NCBI GenBank assembly: GCA_938036435.1
Contig: CALHPU010000140.1
Coordinates: forward strand, 1 to 37,423
Origin: an uncultured Pirellulaceae bacterium
Lineage (GTDB): Bacteria > Planctomycetota > Planctomycetia > Pirellulales > Pirellulaceae
Direction: 5' to 3'
Length of the DNA stretch: 37,423 nt
Position numbers and translations under genes: made by a program. Under the pieces are notes generated by a model. That model saw nothing but the letters and a program-made list of their open reading frames with translations, made no database searches and had not been told where the DNA came from. This document shows, piece by piece, positions 16,661 through 25,740 of this stretch. The number at the start of each line of letters is the position of its first letter. Within the stretch, counting starts at the first letter, position 1.

Positions 16661-18069
16661 CAGCGGTCTCCTTTCAAATAGCTATCGACCTCGCGCTGGC
16701 ATTGCTCGACGCGTCGATCCAATTGTTGGTCGTCCATCGGCAGCATCAAAGTGTCCCACGCCAACGCTTCAACCTCACGTTTCAATGCGGCCGCTCCGGG
16801 GACGGCAGGGACCGGAAACTGATTCTCACTACTGGCCAGTTCCACAAATGTTCTAAATAGCGGCGCGGCCTCAAGATACTTTTGAAATGCTTTCGTCGCG
16901 GTGACTTCCTGAGTTGGCGGAATCCAACCGCCCTCTATATACCACTGCGCCGCGCGGTCGGCGTCGCGCAGACCAACCCAAAACTTGGCAAACTCCCACG
17001 CACCGCGTGGGCACTTCGCGCCTGCAGGCACCACAAAACAATTTCCGTTCACCCAACCCGCATTCCTACGGGCCTCACCATCGGGAACACCATCTTTATC
17101 GGCGTCTGGGAAAGGCAACGGGCACACGTCGAATTGAGGCGCGGACTTGCCCAGTTGCTTGCGTTGTTTTTGAAACGCCACAATATCACGGACTCGCCAC
17201 TGTCCGTCCATCAGCGCGACGTACCTGCCCACGTCGTCATCTTCTGCGATGGGCAACAGCGGAAACGTCTTGCCCGGCAACGATTGGTCGGCTTGGCGAA
17301 AGGACGCAAGATTGTCTGCTCCATAGCGCCTCTGGTAGGAACGCATCCATTCAAGTGCCGCTCGGTTGCCGGTGCGATCAATCGTGGCCCTTTGCGTTCG
17401 ATGATCGTAAAAAGAACCACCAAACACCGGCCCCCATGCCCACAAGCGGCGAGAATCGGGCAGATAACCAACAGGGCAACGCAGTGCACGTTCGCCGGGC
17501 GCTGCGAAGTGTTCGGCGATAGAGTCAAGCTGCTCGATTGAGCGTGGCACTGGTAGCCCCGCAGCATCGAGCGCCGAAGCGTTGTAAAACAGAGCGCGAA
17601 TATCAAGACCATTACACAATCCGTACAGTTGATCATCGACGACCGACAACCGCTCGGCTGCTGGAAACAGATTAGCGCGAAGACGCTTGACTTCATTTTC
17701 ATCGGCGAGTTTTGAGATAGGAGAAATCACCCCGCGCTGCGCCCAGTCCGCTAAAACGGGATCGTCTTGGTTAACTAAATCAGGCGGATCGCCACCGGCA
17801 ACTGCGAGGAAAAGTTTTGCTTGAAGATTGTTGCCCGGCATCGCGATCGCACGCACGCGATATTCTTTTTGGCTGTTGTTGAACTGTTGGACAATCGAAT
17901 TGACTACCGCCGAATCTTTGCCGCCCCAGAAATGCCAGAAGATGACTTCCTCGGTCGAACTGTCATGGATTTGTTCAACATCCCAACCCTGGCAGCCCAC
18001 CAACATCATCAGCAGCGGGACCAGGGTTACCATGAGGACTCGTGTGGAGGCAGTCTGCTTACGTACCAC
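16660..18069 (-). CDS. Sugar ABC transporter solute-binding lipoprotein
   Basis: A 469-residue family 1 extracellular solute-binding protein. The N-terminus has a lipoprotein signal (VPLLMMLVGC, Cys26 as the lipid-modified residue). The mature start includes VIFWHFWGG and a later VVDDQLYGLCNGLDIRALFYN, the usual domain-1 features of sugar-binding proteins, with AKFWVGLRDADRAAQWYIEGGWIPPT near the C-terminal third split by family landmarks. It should bind an oligosaccharide or sugar derivative outside the membrane and hand it to the two flanking permeases. The start overlaps the end of the MalF-type gene by 11 bases. The substrate cannot be read from sequence; the nearby galK makes a galactoside conceivable, but that gene is in a different transcript. 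Confidence 0.88.
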   Translation of the reverse strand: MVRKQTASTRVLMVTLVPLLMMLVGCQGWDVEQIHDSSTEEVIFWHFWGGKDSAVVNSIVQQFNNSQKEYRVRAIAMPGNNLQAKLFLAVAGGDPPDLVNQDDPVLADWAQRGVISPISKLADENEVKRLRANLFPAAERLSVVDDQLYGLCNGLDIRALFYNASALDAAGLPVPRSIEQLDSIAEHFAAPGERALRCPVGYLPDSRRLWAWGPVFGGSFYDHRTQRATIDRTGNRAALEWMRSYQRRYGADNLASFRQADQSLPGKTFPLLPIAEDDDVGRYVALMDGQWRVRDIVAFQKQRKQLGKSAPQFDVCPLPFPDADKDGVPDGEARRNAGWVNGNCFVVPAGAKCPRGAWEFAKFWVGLRDADRAAQWYIEGGWIPPTQEVTATKAFQKYLEAAPLFRTFVELASSENQFPVPAVPGAAALKREVEALAWDTLMLPMDDQQLDRRVEQCQREVDSYLKGDR

Positions 18070-19036
18070 GGTAATGTACCCAATTCTTTGACAGTCGGGC
18101 CAACAACAATGTCGCGGCGACTAACCCCACAAACAACATCCACGCCAGCGCGCTGGCGTACCCCATTTCGAAATCTGCAAACGCGGACAGAAACAACTTC
18201 AATGAGATCGTCGTCAACGAATTGCCCGGCTGGCCCGTCCCTTCGCTCAAGATGTAGATATTGGTAAAGTTCTGGACACTACGAATCAGTCCCATCACCA
18301 GATTAAAAAAAATTACGGGAGAGAGCATGGGAACGGTGACATGAAATAACCTCCTGAGCCAACCGGCGCCGTCAATTTCTGCTGCCTCGTAAAGCGTATT
18401 TGGAATGTCGCCTATCGCCGCGAGATAGATCACGACAAAGTTTCCCACGCCCCACAGTGTCATTAATACTAACGCGTCTTTGCTACCGAATAACAGCAAC
18501 CGCCCGTCGGAGAACCATGCGCCTATCTGAGCGGCGCCCTCGAGACTGATGGCCGAACGTGCTTGGTTGAGCCAGTTCTGCGGCGGGACACCGATCCAAC
18601 CCAGCAGCGTATTGACCAGCCCAGTATCGGTATCCAGCATCCACACCCATAGGATACTGCTGGCGACGATCGGAATAATCGAAGGAAGAAAGACGAGTGT
18701 CCGAAAAAGCGACTGTCCTTTGACCTTCGCCGACAACAATACTGCCAAAGACACACCCAGCACGACCGAAAGCGGGACTGACAACAGGCTGTAATACAGC
18801 GTGTTGAGGATCGCGCGGCCGGCCCCGCGTCCGCTTGCGACTTCGTCAGCAATGCGAGAATAATTTTCCAAACCTACGAACTCTGGCGGGTTAATGATGT
18901 CAAACTTGCAGCAACTCCAATACAACGAGGCAGCAAACGGCCAAGCAAATAACAGGATCACGCCGGCGATCCAAGGCGCACAAAACATCAGCCCGGTCAG
19001 GGATGCAGTTTTGGCAGCCGGATTTGCTGCTGACAT
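18059..19036 (-). CDS. Carbohydrate ABC transporter permease, MalF/UgpA type
   Basis: A 325-residue inner-membrane permease with about six membrane segments. The EAA loop reads YEAAEIDGAGWLRRLFHV followed by TVPMLSPVIFF, with the Gly and Asp positions conserved. It is the first gene of the sugar-importer operon (this gene, then the solute-binding lipoprotein, then the MalG-type permease). The ATG at 19036 is chosen because GGGGGAGGA precedes it with proper spacing; the open frame extends to 19069 but those 11 residues lack support. The operon is divergent from tyrS, with about 113 bases between the start codons. Confidence 0.88.
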   Translation of the reverse strand: MSAANPAAKTASLTGLMFCAPWIAGVILLFAWPFAASLYWSCCKFDIINPPEFVGLENYSRIADEVASGRGAGRAILNTLYYSLLSVPLSVVLGVSLAVLLSAKVKGQSLFRTLVFLPSIIPIVASSILWVWMLDTDTGLVNTLLGWIGVPPQNWLNQARSAISLEGAAQIGAWFSDGRLLLFGSKDALVLMTLWGVGNFVVIYLAAIGDIPNTLYEAAEIDGAGWLRRLFHVTVPMLSPVIFFNLVMGLIRSVQNFTNIYILSEGTGQPGNSLTTISLKLFLSAFADFEMGYASALAWMLFVGLVAATLLLARLSKNWVHYRGT

Positions 19037-19149
19037 CCTAAGTTCCTCCCCCGCTGAAAAAAAAGCCAAAACTGCTATCCTATTAACACTTAAAACTACA
19101 ATTCTACCCCGGTAGCCCCGGCACCACCATCAAAGCAAACTAGATTTTC

Positions 19150-20430
19150 ATGACCGACATTTTCTCTGAACTCAAATGGCGTGGGCTGATTCATCAGACT
19201 ACCGCCGACGACACTCTGCAAGATTGGCTGAACTCGGCGTCGAGAACCGTCTATGCTGGCTTCGACCCGACTGCCGATAGCCTGCACGTTGGAAGTTTGC
19301 TGCCTTTGATGATGCTTCGGCGGTTTCAAAAATCGGGACATCGCCCGATCGCCATCGTCGGCGGCGCGACCGGCATGATCGGCGACCCAAGCGGAAAGAG
19401 CGCTGAGCGAAATTTGCTTTCTGAAGAGCAACTGCAAGCCAATATTACCGGTATCGAAGCTCAGATGCGCGAGATTTTAGATTTTGAATCGGGTGATATT
19501 TCCGCGGTGCTGGTCAACAACAACGATTGGATGAAGGAGTTTTCATACACGGCATTTTTACGAGACGTCGGAAAGAACTTTCCCGTCAACGTGATGCTAG
19601 GCAAGGACAGTGTCAAATCGCGATTGGGCAGCGACGCCGGTTTAAGCTACACCGAGTTCAGTTACATGTTGCTGCAGGCTTACGACTTTGTGCACCTGAA
19701 TCAAAAGTACGATTGCGAATTGCAAATCGGCGGCAGCGATCAATGGGGCAACGTGACTGCCGGAATTGACCTCGGCCGCCGAATGCTCTCAAAACAACTT
19801 TACGGCATCACCTGCCCACTGCTGACGAAGTCAGACGGGGCCAAGATGGGCAAGACTGAATCAGGTGCGATCTGGCTCTCACCTGAGCGAACAAGTCCGT
19901 ATGAATTTTACCAATACTGGATCCGCGTTGACGACGAAGATGTCGGCATGTGCTTGCGATTTCTGACAGAGTTGTCACAGGAAGAAATCAAAGCGCTCGA
20001 CGACGCCCGCGCGACAGCACCGCATGAGCGTGCAAGCCAAAAACAACTGGCCGAATCGTTAACGCGATTGATTCACGGTCAATCAGGTTTAGACAAAGCC
20101 TTGCAAGCGACGGCGATTTTGTTCGGCGCCGAGATCGAGAACCTTTCTGATGCAGAGCTTCAGCAGATCTTTGCAGACGTCCCCAGCGTCACATTGGAGG
20201 CCGGTCGACTCGACGGCGGAATTGGCATCGTCGATGCTTTAGTCGAGGCTGGATTGGCCAAAAGTAAGGGAGAGGCGCGGCGAACCGTCGACGGAGGTGG
20301 CGGCTATGTGAACAACCATCGAGTTGATTCAGTCGATCGCACCTTGACTCGCGCTGACCTGGCCAGCGAAACCGTCATCGTTTTACGAAGCGGAAAAAAG
20401 AAATACGCGCTGGTAAAATTCTCTGCCTAA
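19150..20430 (+). CDS. tyrS: Tyrosyl-tRNA synthetase
   Basis: A 426-residue class I aminoacyl-tRNA synthetase attaching tyrosine to tRNA-Tyr. The Rossmann fold begins YAGFDPTADSLHVGSLLPL, with HVGS (46-49) as the HIGH signature. Tyrosine-binding landmarks include YDFVHLNQKYDCELQIGG and SDQWGN. The KMSKS loop reads KMGKT (232-236), so this belongs to the TyrRS group with Gly at the third position. Residues about 355-426 form the C-terminal S4 RNA-binding domain (GLAKSKGEARRTVDGGGGYVN split across the domain). The length is normal. galK follows 48 bases later on the same strand. Confidence 0.96.
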   Translation: MTDIFSELKWRGLIHQTTADDTLQDWLNSASRTVYAGFDPTADSLHVGSLLPLMMLRRFQKSGHRPIAIVGGATGMIGDPSGKSAERNLLSEEQLQANITGIEAQMREILDFESGDISAVLVNNNDWMKEFSYTAFLRDVGKNFPVNVMLGKDSVKSRLGSDAGLSYTEFSYMLLQAYDFVHLNQKYDCELQIGGSDQWGNVTAGIDLGRRMLSKQLYGITCPLLTKSDGAKMGKTESGAIWLSPERTSPYEFYQYWIRVDDEDVGMCLRFLTELSQEEIKALDDARATAPHERASQKQLAESLTRLIHGQSGLDKALQATAILFGAEIENLSDAELQQIFADVPSVTLEAGRLDGGIGIVDALVEAGLAKSKGEARRTVDGGGGYVNNHRVDSVDRTLTRADLASETVIVLRSGKKKYALVKFSA

Positions 20431-20478
20431 CTTTTGCAAATACAATCTAAACACATTCACCCAGTATTTTCATACCCC

Positions 20479-21651
20479 ATGTCAGACCTGTCGACCATCC
20501 AACTTGTTGAAGAAGTACGAGCTCAATTCCAAGCGAAATTTGGCTCCGATCCCGATGTCGTCGTTGCGGCTCCGGGACGAGTGAACTTGATTGGCGAGCA
20601 TATCGACTATTGCGATGGATTTGTTTTGCCAATGGCGATCGATCGATATACAGTTGTGGCAGCCAAGGCCACCGAGGCTGAAACTCCCGGCACTGCTGAG
20701 TTTTACTCGATCGACATGGATGATACATTGAGCGTGCCGCTGGAAAAAATTGCCAAAAGCGAGCATGGATTTTGGGGAAATTACGTCACTGGGGTGCTGG
20801 CCGGCATGGCAGATCAGGGATCAGAGATCCCACCATTACAGGCAGTGACGCGTTCCAATGTCCCAATCGGCGGAGGACTCTCCAGCAGTGCATCACTGGA
20901 AGTCGCGGTCAGTACGATGATTGAGGCGATCACTGGCACTCCGATCGATCCGGTTACCAAGGGACTGGTGTGCCAAAAAGCGGAGCATGACTTCGTCGGC
21001 GTCCCCTGCGGTATTATGGATCAATTCGCCAGTACTCTGTGCCAGAAAGATCACGTCCTTTTGCTGGACTGCCAAGACCAATCGTTTCAACAGATCCCCT
21101 TCACCAACCCCGATGTTGCAGTATTGATCATCAACAGCGAGGTCAAGCACGAGTTGTCTGGCGGCGAATACGCTCAGCGTCGCAGCAGCTGTGAAAAAGC
21201 ACTGCGGCTTTTGGAGTCCGCCTCTTTTCGCGATGTAACCATGGATCAAGTCAACGCCAAACGCGATTCAATGGATCCGGTTGTTTTCAAACGCGCCAAA
21301 CACGTTGTAGGCGAAATCGCGCGGACCACCGATGCTGCGGCGGCACTTCAGGCCGATCACTGGGAGAAGGTTGGCGATTTGATGTACGCCAGCCACAACT
21401 CACTGCGCGATGACTTTGAAGTCAGTTGCAAGGAACTGGATATTTTGGTGGAACTGGCAAGTAAAACAGACGGCGTAATTGGCTCTCGCATGACTGGTGG
21501 CGGATTCGGCGGCTGCACGGTGACCTTGGTCGAGCGCGACAAGGCCGCATCGGCAACGGAATCAATCTGTAGCCAGTACGAACAAGCTACCGGAGTAAAG
21601 CCAACGGCGTTTGTGACCCGTCCTTCACAAGGTGCACATAGAATTGCTTAG
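20479..21651 (+). CDS. galK: Galactokinase
   Basis: A 390-residue GHMP-family kinase phosphorylating galactose at C1 in the Leloir pathway. The galactokinase signature APGRVNLIGEHIDY is at residues 31-44. The ATP-binding motif IGGGLSSSAS is at 130-139. The catalytic aspartate region is GVPCGIMDQFAS (Asp181), and the third GHMP motif MTGGGFGGC is near residue 340. All expected residues are present. The ATG at 20479 fits the normal family N-terminus; an upstream start at 20434 would add 15 residues. It is close behind tyrS, so cotranscription is possible. Other gal genes are not in the window. Confidence 0.94.
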   Translation: MSDLSTIQLVEEVRAQFQAKFGSDPDVVVAAPGRVNLIGEHIDYCDGFVLPMAIDRYTVVAAKATEAETPGTAEFYSIDMDDTLSVPLEKIAKSEHGFWGNYVTGVLAGMADQGSEIPPLQAVTRSNVPIGGGLSSSASLEVAVSTMIEAITGTPIDPVTKGLVCQKAEHDFVGVPCGIMDQFASTLCQKDHVLLLDCQDQSFQQIPFTNPDVAVLIINSEVKHELSGGEYAQRRSSCEKALRLLESASFRDVTMDQVNAKRDSMDPVVFKRAKHVVGEIARTTDAAAALQADHWEKVGDLMYASHNSLRDDFEVSCKELDILVELASKTDGVIGSRMTGGGFGGCTVTLVERDKAASATESICSQYEQATGVKPTAFVTRPSQGAHRIA

Positions 21652-22002
21652 ACTCCATGCCAAAACTGTGTATCAGGCTCCTCCGTTTTGAAGAGTCTTG
21701 ATACGTAGACAGCAACATTCATTCTAAGTTTGCAGGTCGCACTAGCGCTCCGTCGAAAGTTTGAATTGGGATTTCGAATTCAAATCTAAAAGCGGAAGAG
21801 CGTATGCCCTTCGGTGCCCATCCCTTATCGATTAGGATTCACACCGGACGGCTTACGCCGATACGCTTTAAGGGCGAAGCAGCACCCTCTCACTTGAATC
21901 TAGATGACGCACCAGAGACCTGCGTAACGTTAGTCTCTTCCAGTCGCCTGCCGAAACGAATAAAATCGGCGGCAGTGGTGCCAGTGAATCTGAAAGGCCA
22001 TT
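21652..22002. other. Intergenic region between galK and the pseudokinase gene
   Basis: No gene is seen. It contains the hairpin at 21670-21704 and a short palindrome TTTGAATT...GAATTCAAA just before 21785. No tRNA cloverleaf or clear promoter was recognised. Confidence 0.4.
21670..21704 (+). terminator. Hairpin after galK, possible terminator
   Basis: GTATCAGGCTC (21670-21680) pairs with GAGTCTTGATAC (21693-21704) through 11 pairs with one bulge. It is 18 bases after the galK stop. No T tract follows, so factor-independent termination is uncertain. Confidence 0.4.
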
Positions 22003-23757
22003 GTGGAAAATACGCGTGTAGGTCCGTTCTTGATCATTAAGCGACTGGGGAAAAACCGCCGTCAGCAAGTTTTCCATGCGCGCCAAACCGAGCAAGACCG
22101 CGACGTGGCACTCAAATTTATTCAGTGGCCAAGAAAGATCGCGTTAGAACAGGCACTTGAAAAAGTACAGCGCGAAGCGGATCGCCTGAAGGATCTGCGA
22201 CACGAGAATCTGGCCCGCACCTACGGAGCGGGGGTTCACCAGCAGCAGATTTTTTTTGCATCCGAGATGGTCCAGGGGGAGTCCCTTGCATCAATTTTGA
22301 CGCGCCGCGGCCGGCTGGCAACGGATTTGGTCGTTGAATATGGACGACAGATCGCCGAGATACTTAGATACGTCCATAGTCAAAAATTAGTCCTTGGTCG
22401 GCTGACTCCGGAAAAGCTTCTGGTTGGCTCCGACCGTAAAGTTAAACTAATTGATATTAGGGTCAATCGCGCCAATCGGCGGAGGTGGGACGCCCCCAAA
22501 AGACCGCAGCCAGAGGTGGCGGCCTATCTCGCACCCGAGCAATTCAACGAAGGTCCAAGCGAGCGCGCTGATTTTTATTCGCTGGGTGTGATTCTCTTCG
22601 AAATGACTTCGGGCCAACTGCCAGTCGATCCTGACAGCCTCGGACGCATGATTCGCCAGAAAAAGAACATGGCGGCCCCTTCGGTGGCAGAGCGCGTGAT
22701 GGATTGCCCTGTGTGGCTGGACGAAATGATTGCGCAATTGCTCGAACCTCACGCCAAAGATCGCCCTTACTCAGCGAAGGCGATGGTTGTGGCGTTCGAT
22801 GAAATTAAAAAACTGGACGCCAACCAAAAAGGAGCCGCCGCGAATCTTGCCGGAAGCTTCAACCCCTTGAATGCCGGGCAAGACAAATCAGAGGCAAAAC
22901 GCGTACTTGGAACGAAAGCTTCTACGCGCGATGAGCCTCAAGAACCTTTCTATCAGACGGTTCCATTTCTCGTGGGGGCGTTGATGCTGACGGCGGCGAT
23001 CGCAATTTGGTTTTCACTGCCTCCCAATGCAGGTGATCTTGTGATCCGCGGCCGTTCGATGATGCAGTCGTCCGATCCTGCCGATTGGCAAACAGCGTCT
23101 GCGTCGATGAAACGCGTTATGGAATCCAAAAGTAAATACGCATCTCAAGCTGAAGAGATTTATCTCCAAGTGCAGCAAAAATTACTTTTGGATCTCGCCA
23201 AACGCGGTATGAAAAGCAGAAACTTTCATTCACCAGTGACGCGCATGTTTGTCGACGCCTATGCTTTGGAACAAGAACAGAAAACTGAAGAAGCAAGAGC
23301 GCTTTACGTTGAATTAGTTCGTACGGTTGATCCGACGGGATCCAAAGCTCACATCTATCTTGCAGCCAAAGACCGTTATAAAAGGCTTGCTGGGAAAATC
23401 AAATTGCCGAAAGACGAAAAAAAGTTGCTCGCGCTAATTGAGCAAGCCAAGCAAGCTCGCACCGAACGAGAGCTGGTTTTCACCAAGCGTTTGCTGATGA
23501 GAATCTATGTAGAAAACTCAGGTGAGCCAGATTTGGAAAACGTCGTTGAAGAGGCCAAATCAACTTTAGACTCGATACAACAAAAATTGGAAATGCGATC
23601 TGACGCGATGGATGCGACTCCCTCAGCGAGCCCCGTCATTGCCCGTGAAACTGAATCGCATCCGATCTCGAGCGATCCAGTTTTGCAAACCGGAGAAGGC
23701 AATCGTAAACTCGCCCCGGTGGACGACACGACGCTTGATGCGGACCAGCAACCGTAA
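22003..23757 (+). CDS. Membrane-anchored Ser/Thr protein kinase homologue, probable pseudokinase
   Basis: A 584-residue protein starting with GTG (AAAGG lies a few bases upstream). Residues 7-270 have a protein-kinase fold: VALKF (Lys38), YLAPEQF (APE, 177-179), DFYSLGVILFEMTSG and the final Arg in KDRPYSAKA. Core catalytic motifs are lost. The HRDxKPxN loop reads LGRLTPEK, so the catalytic Asp is Arg133 and the metal-binding Asn is Lys. DFG reads DIR (151-153). The glycine-rich loop is replaced by LGKNRRQQVF. A membrane segment (about 321-339) leads to an extracytoplasmic helical region of about 240 residues. The likely role is signalling by binding or scaffolding rather than phosphotransfer. 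Planctomycetes have many PknB-like kinases, and this is a degenerate relative. Confidence 0.85.
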   Translation: MENTRVGPFLIIKRLGKNRRQQVFHARQTEQDRDVALKFIQWPRKIALEQALEKVQREADRLKDLRHENLARTYGAGVHQQQIFFASEMVQGESLASILTRRGRLATDLVVEYGRQIAEILRYVHSQKLVLGRLTPEKLLVGSDRKVKLIDIRVNRANRRRWDAPKRPQPEVAAYLAPEQFNEGPSERADFYSLGVILFEMTSGQLPVDPDSLGRMIRQKKNMAAPSVAERVMDCPVWLDEMIAQLLEPHAKDRPYSAKAMVVAFDEIKKLDANQKGAAANLAGSFNPLNAGQDKSEAKRVLGTKASTRDEPQEPFYQTVPFLVGALMLTAAIAIWFSLPPNAGDLVIRGRSMMQSSDPADWQTASASMKRVMESKSKYASQAEEIYLQVQQKLLLDLAKRGMKSRNFHSPVTRMFVDAYALEQEQKTEEARALYVELVRTVDPTGSKAHIYLAAKDRYKRLAGKIKLPKDEKKLLALIEQAKQARTERELVFTKRLLMRIYVENSGEPDLENVVEEAKSTLDSIQQKLEMRSDAMDATPSASPVIARETESHPISSDPVLQTGEGNRKLAPVDDTTLDADQQP

Positions 23758-24061
23758 GGCCAGCGTAGAGATTGCTTCGAATATTTGCCTTGCTGTGCAG
23801 ATTTTCAAATGGCCATTTTCAATTGCTCGATCACGGTTTCAGTGGCTGTTTTGGGTTTTAAAAGCGATGCTTCCCAAGGGAGAGTTTGGGATTAGCTGTG
23901 AAATAGGAGGGCTCAGTAATTATTAAGCCATGAGAAAGTTTCAAAATCAGCCCTTTTTTTGTTGTTATTCAAAAAAAATTTTCTTAAAATTAAGAGTCCA
24001 CTCGATTGGAAGGCTGATTGGCGTGGTTGCGATGTTTATTTTTTTATGAAGGTTTAGAGGT
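23758..24061. other. AT-rich leader region upstream of the cold-shock gene
   Basis: No gene is visible. The last 120 bases are AT-rich (TTATTCAAAAAAAATTTTC and a long T run near 24040) and probably hold the promoter and 5' leader of the cold-shock gene. Long leaders are common for csp genes and may be temperature-responsive, but no defined structure was identified here. Confidence 0.4.
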
Positions 24062-24262
24062 ATGGCTGAGGGGACAATCAAGAGATTGACTGATAAGGGT
24101 TTTGGATTTATCGACATCGGTGGAGACAAAGACATGTTTTTCCACGCCACAAATGTGGAGGGTGTCCGATTCGATGAGTTACACGAAGGGCAGAAGGTCA
24201 CTTATTCAGAGGGCGAGGGCCCCAAGGGACCGCGCGCTGAAAACGTAACGCCTGCCGAGTAG
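24062..24262 (+). CDS. Cold-shock domain protein (CspA family)
   Basis: A 66-residue single OB-fold RNA chaperone. RNP1 reads KGFGFIDI (residues 12-19; consensus KGFGFI) and RNP2 reads DMFFHAT (23-29; consensus VFVHxS). The ending GPRAENVTPAE matches the csp pattern GPxAxNV. It should bind single-stranded RNA or DNA in the cytoplasm and melt mRNA structure. GAAGG lies about nine bases before the ATG. It is a lone gene with an AT-rich leader. Confidence 0.95.
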   Translation: MAEGTIKRLTDKGFGFIDIGGDKDMFFHATNVEGVRFDELHEGQKVTYSEGEGPKGPRAENVTPAE

Positions 24263-24632
24263 TCGGCAGCTCTACAATAGCACCGTTGGTAGAATTATTT
24301 GACGATTCGGCAACATTGGACGTTGTCGGGTTGTCCTAGCGCGCTCCGCACGCTCTTTCTTTGGTGCGCCGATGCTTCGTCAAAGACAACTCTACTGCCA
24401 CGAGTCGCGATACACGATGAGCTGGCAGAAGTGATAGCACCTGACTTGCAGATTCTGAGTCTCTCTAGGTTTATTGGGCGAAAGCCGATTTGCCGGCGTA
24501 TTTTTAATTCGTCGGGAAATGCAGTTGCTTGGGGTAAGACAGCCATGTAACGTGCCGTCAAATTAGCCGTGGCAAGGAAAGTCACGTCTTAATTGATATT
24601 CTAAAGCGTGTTCTCCAAACAAGGATGGTTGG
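24263..24632. other. Intergenic region without recognised gene
   Basis: 370 bases between the cold-shock gene and the DsbD N-domain gene. Open frames on either strand (for example 24295-24585) do not look like protein. No tRNA, clear terminator or riboswitch was recognised. Confidence 0.4.
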
Positions 24633-25364
24633 ATGAGAATGTGGAAAACCGTAGTCGTAGGCTGTGAGATAGAGGACCGAGATTGTCGGCGTGGACCCTG
24701 CCGATTGAGCTGGTTGACTTCAGTCGCCGTGGTCGCGCTGCTGATATCTACCAACAACTGTTTCGCTCAAGATAATTCGTTTGGGTCAGCGCGTAAAAGC
24801 GGCACCGACCAGAACGGTTTTTCACAGGCCTTTGAGTCGCGGTTCAATGCTGGTCAAACGCAAAACGAAGTGCACGAACCGTGGAAGTTTGAAGCCCGTC
24901 TCCATTTAGAAAAAGGAACGAGCGAAGGCTACTTGGTTCTTCAGGTCGATCTCGAAGAGGGGCACTACATTTATTCTGTTAGCGCCGAGGGCTCTCCCGC
25001 CCCGACCAAAATCAGTGTTGCGGCCAACCCATCGGTACAAACACGCGGTGTTTTTGCTCCCAATGTTTCGGCAGAGGTTACCCAAGACGATCCCGTTTTC
25101 CACCGCCGCATCGAAAAACACAAAGGGCAGGTTCAATTTTTCGTTCCTTGCCAATTAGACGCAAATATTGATTTCCAAGCCGCCGGCATGCCAGTCATTG
25201 AATTCAATGGACAGGTCTGCTCTTCCGACGGTGTTTGTATTCCAATCAGCGGTCACAAGATAACAGCAAAGTTCGCAGGGTTCTTCGAAAGAAAGAACCA
25301 GTCGGCCTCCCAAACTGCCCAACCGACGCCCAACGGTGAAAAACAAATTTCACTCGGTCGGTGA
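24633..25364 (+). CDS. Secreted stand-alone DsbD N-terminal-domain protein
   Basis: A 243-residue protein with a long N-region and signal segment (WLTSVAVVALLISTNNCFAQ, about residues 28-47). Residues 80-225 match the DsbD N-terminal (alpha) immunoglobulin-like domain: EGHYIYSVSAEGSPAPTKI and the redox-pair region FNGQVCSSDGVCIPI. In DsbD this domain accepts electrons from the membrane part and passes them to extracytoplasmic thiol proteins. Here it stands alone, just upstream of a DsbD that already has two such regions. It is probably an extra electron acceptor of the same pathway (inference). AAGGA precedes the ATG by seven bases. The stop is TGA; the short frame beyond it is not conserved-looking. 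Confidence 0.75.
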   Translation: MRMWKTVVVGCEIEDRDCRRGPCRLSWLTSVAVVALLISTNNCFAQDNSFGSARKSGTDQNGFSQAFESRFNAGQTQNEVHEPWKFEARLHLEKGTSEGYLVLQVDLEEGHYIYSVSAEGSPAPTKISVAANPSVQTRGVFAPNVSAEVTQDDPVFHRRIEKHKGQVQFFVPCQLDANIDFQAAGMPVIEFNGQVCSSDGVCIPISGHKITAKFAGFFERKNQSASQTAQPTPNGEKQISLGR

Positions 25365-25740
25365 AACTGCCCCGAGTGAGTCCTATGTGGCTTCTGGCTG
25401 GCTCGCGGTGGTGAACAGGCTGGCTCATTTTTTTTCAGTTGGTCGAAAGGACGACGAACTGGCTGCGTCAAATGTCAGAACGGGTGCCAAGGAAGAGGGT
25501 TTGACCACTTAGGCAAATGACTAAGCGCACGTTTAGATGAGGCAACTTAACGGCGTTCAATTTCACTATCACGGCACTTCATTGGATAGCAAATGCCGGT
25601 TTCTGGTTACCGCCGGCGCTCTGAAGGTTATGAGCTTTCCAGTTGACGATGGCTGCTGTATCCTGCCAGTAGTCGGGCGAGATCATGCCGTTTTTCGTGA
25701 TCGGTAATTTGTAAAATTCGAGAACCAAAAAGTGACGTTG
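25365..25740. other. Intergenic region upstream of DsbD
   Basis: No gene is seen. A hairpin, CACTCGG (25351-25357) with CCGAGTG (25372-25378), straddles the preceding stop codon, and a run of eight T lies near 25430. These may end the upstream transcript. The promoter of dsbD, if separate, is not evident. Confidence 0.35.

Noticed and set aside
25351..25400. A fourth possible selenocysteine site: the DsbD N-domain gene ends in TGA followed by AAC TGC, with a hairpin CACTCGG/CCGAGTG around it.
   Set aside because: The spacing is U-x-C, not U-x-x-C. The frame stops again after four codons and no thioredoxin motif precedes it. The hairpin also begins before the UGA. It is an ordinary stop.
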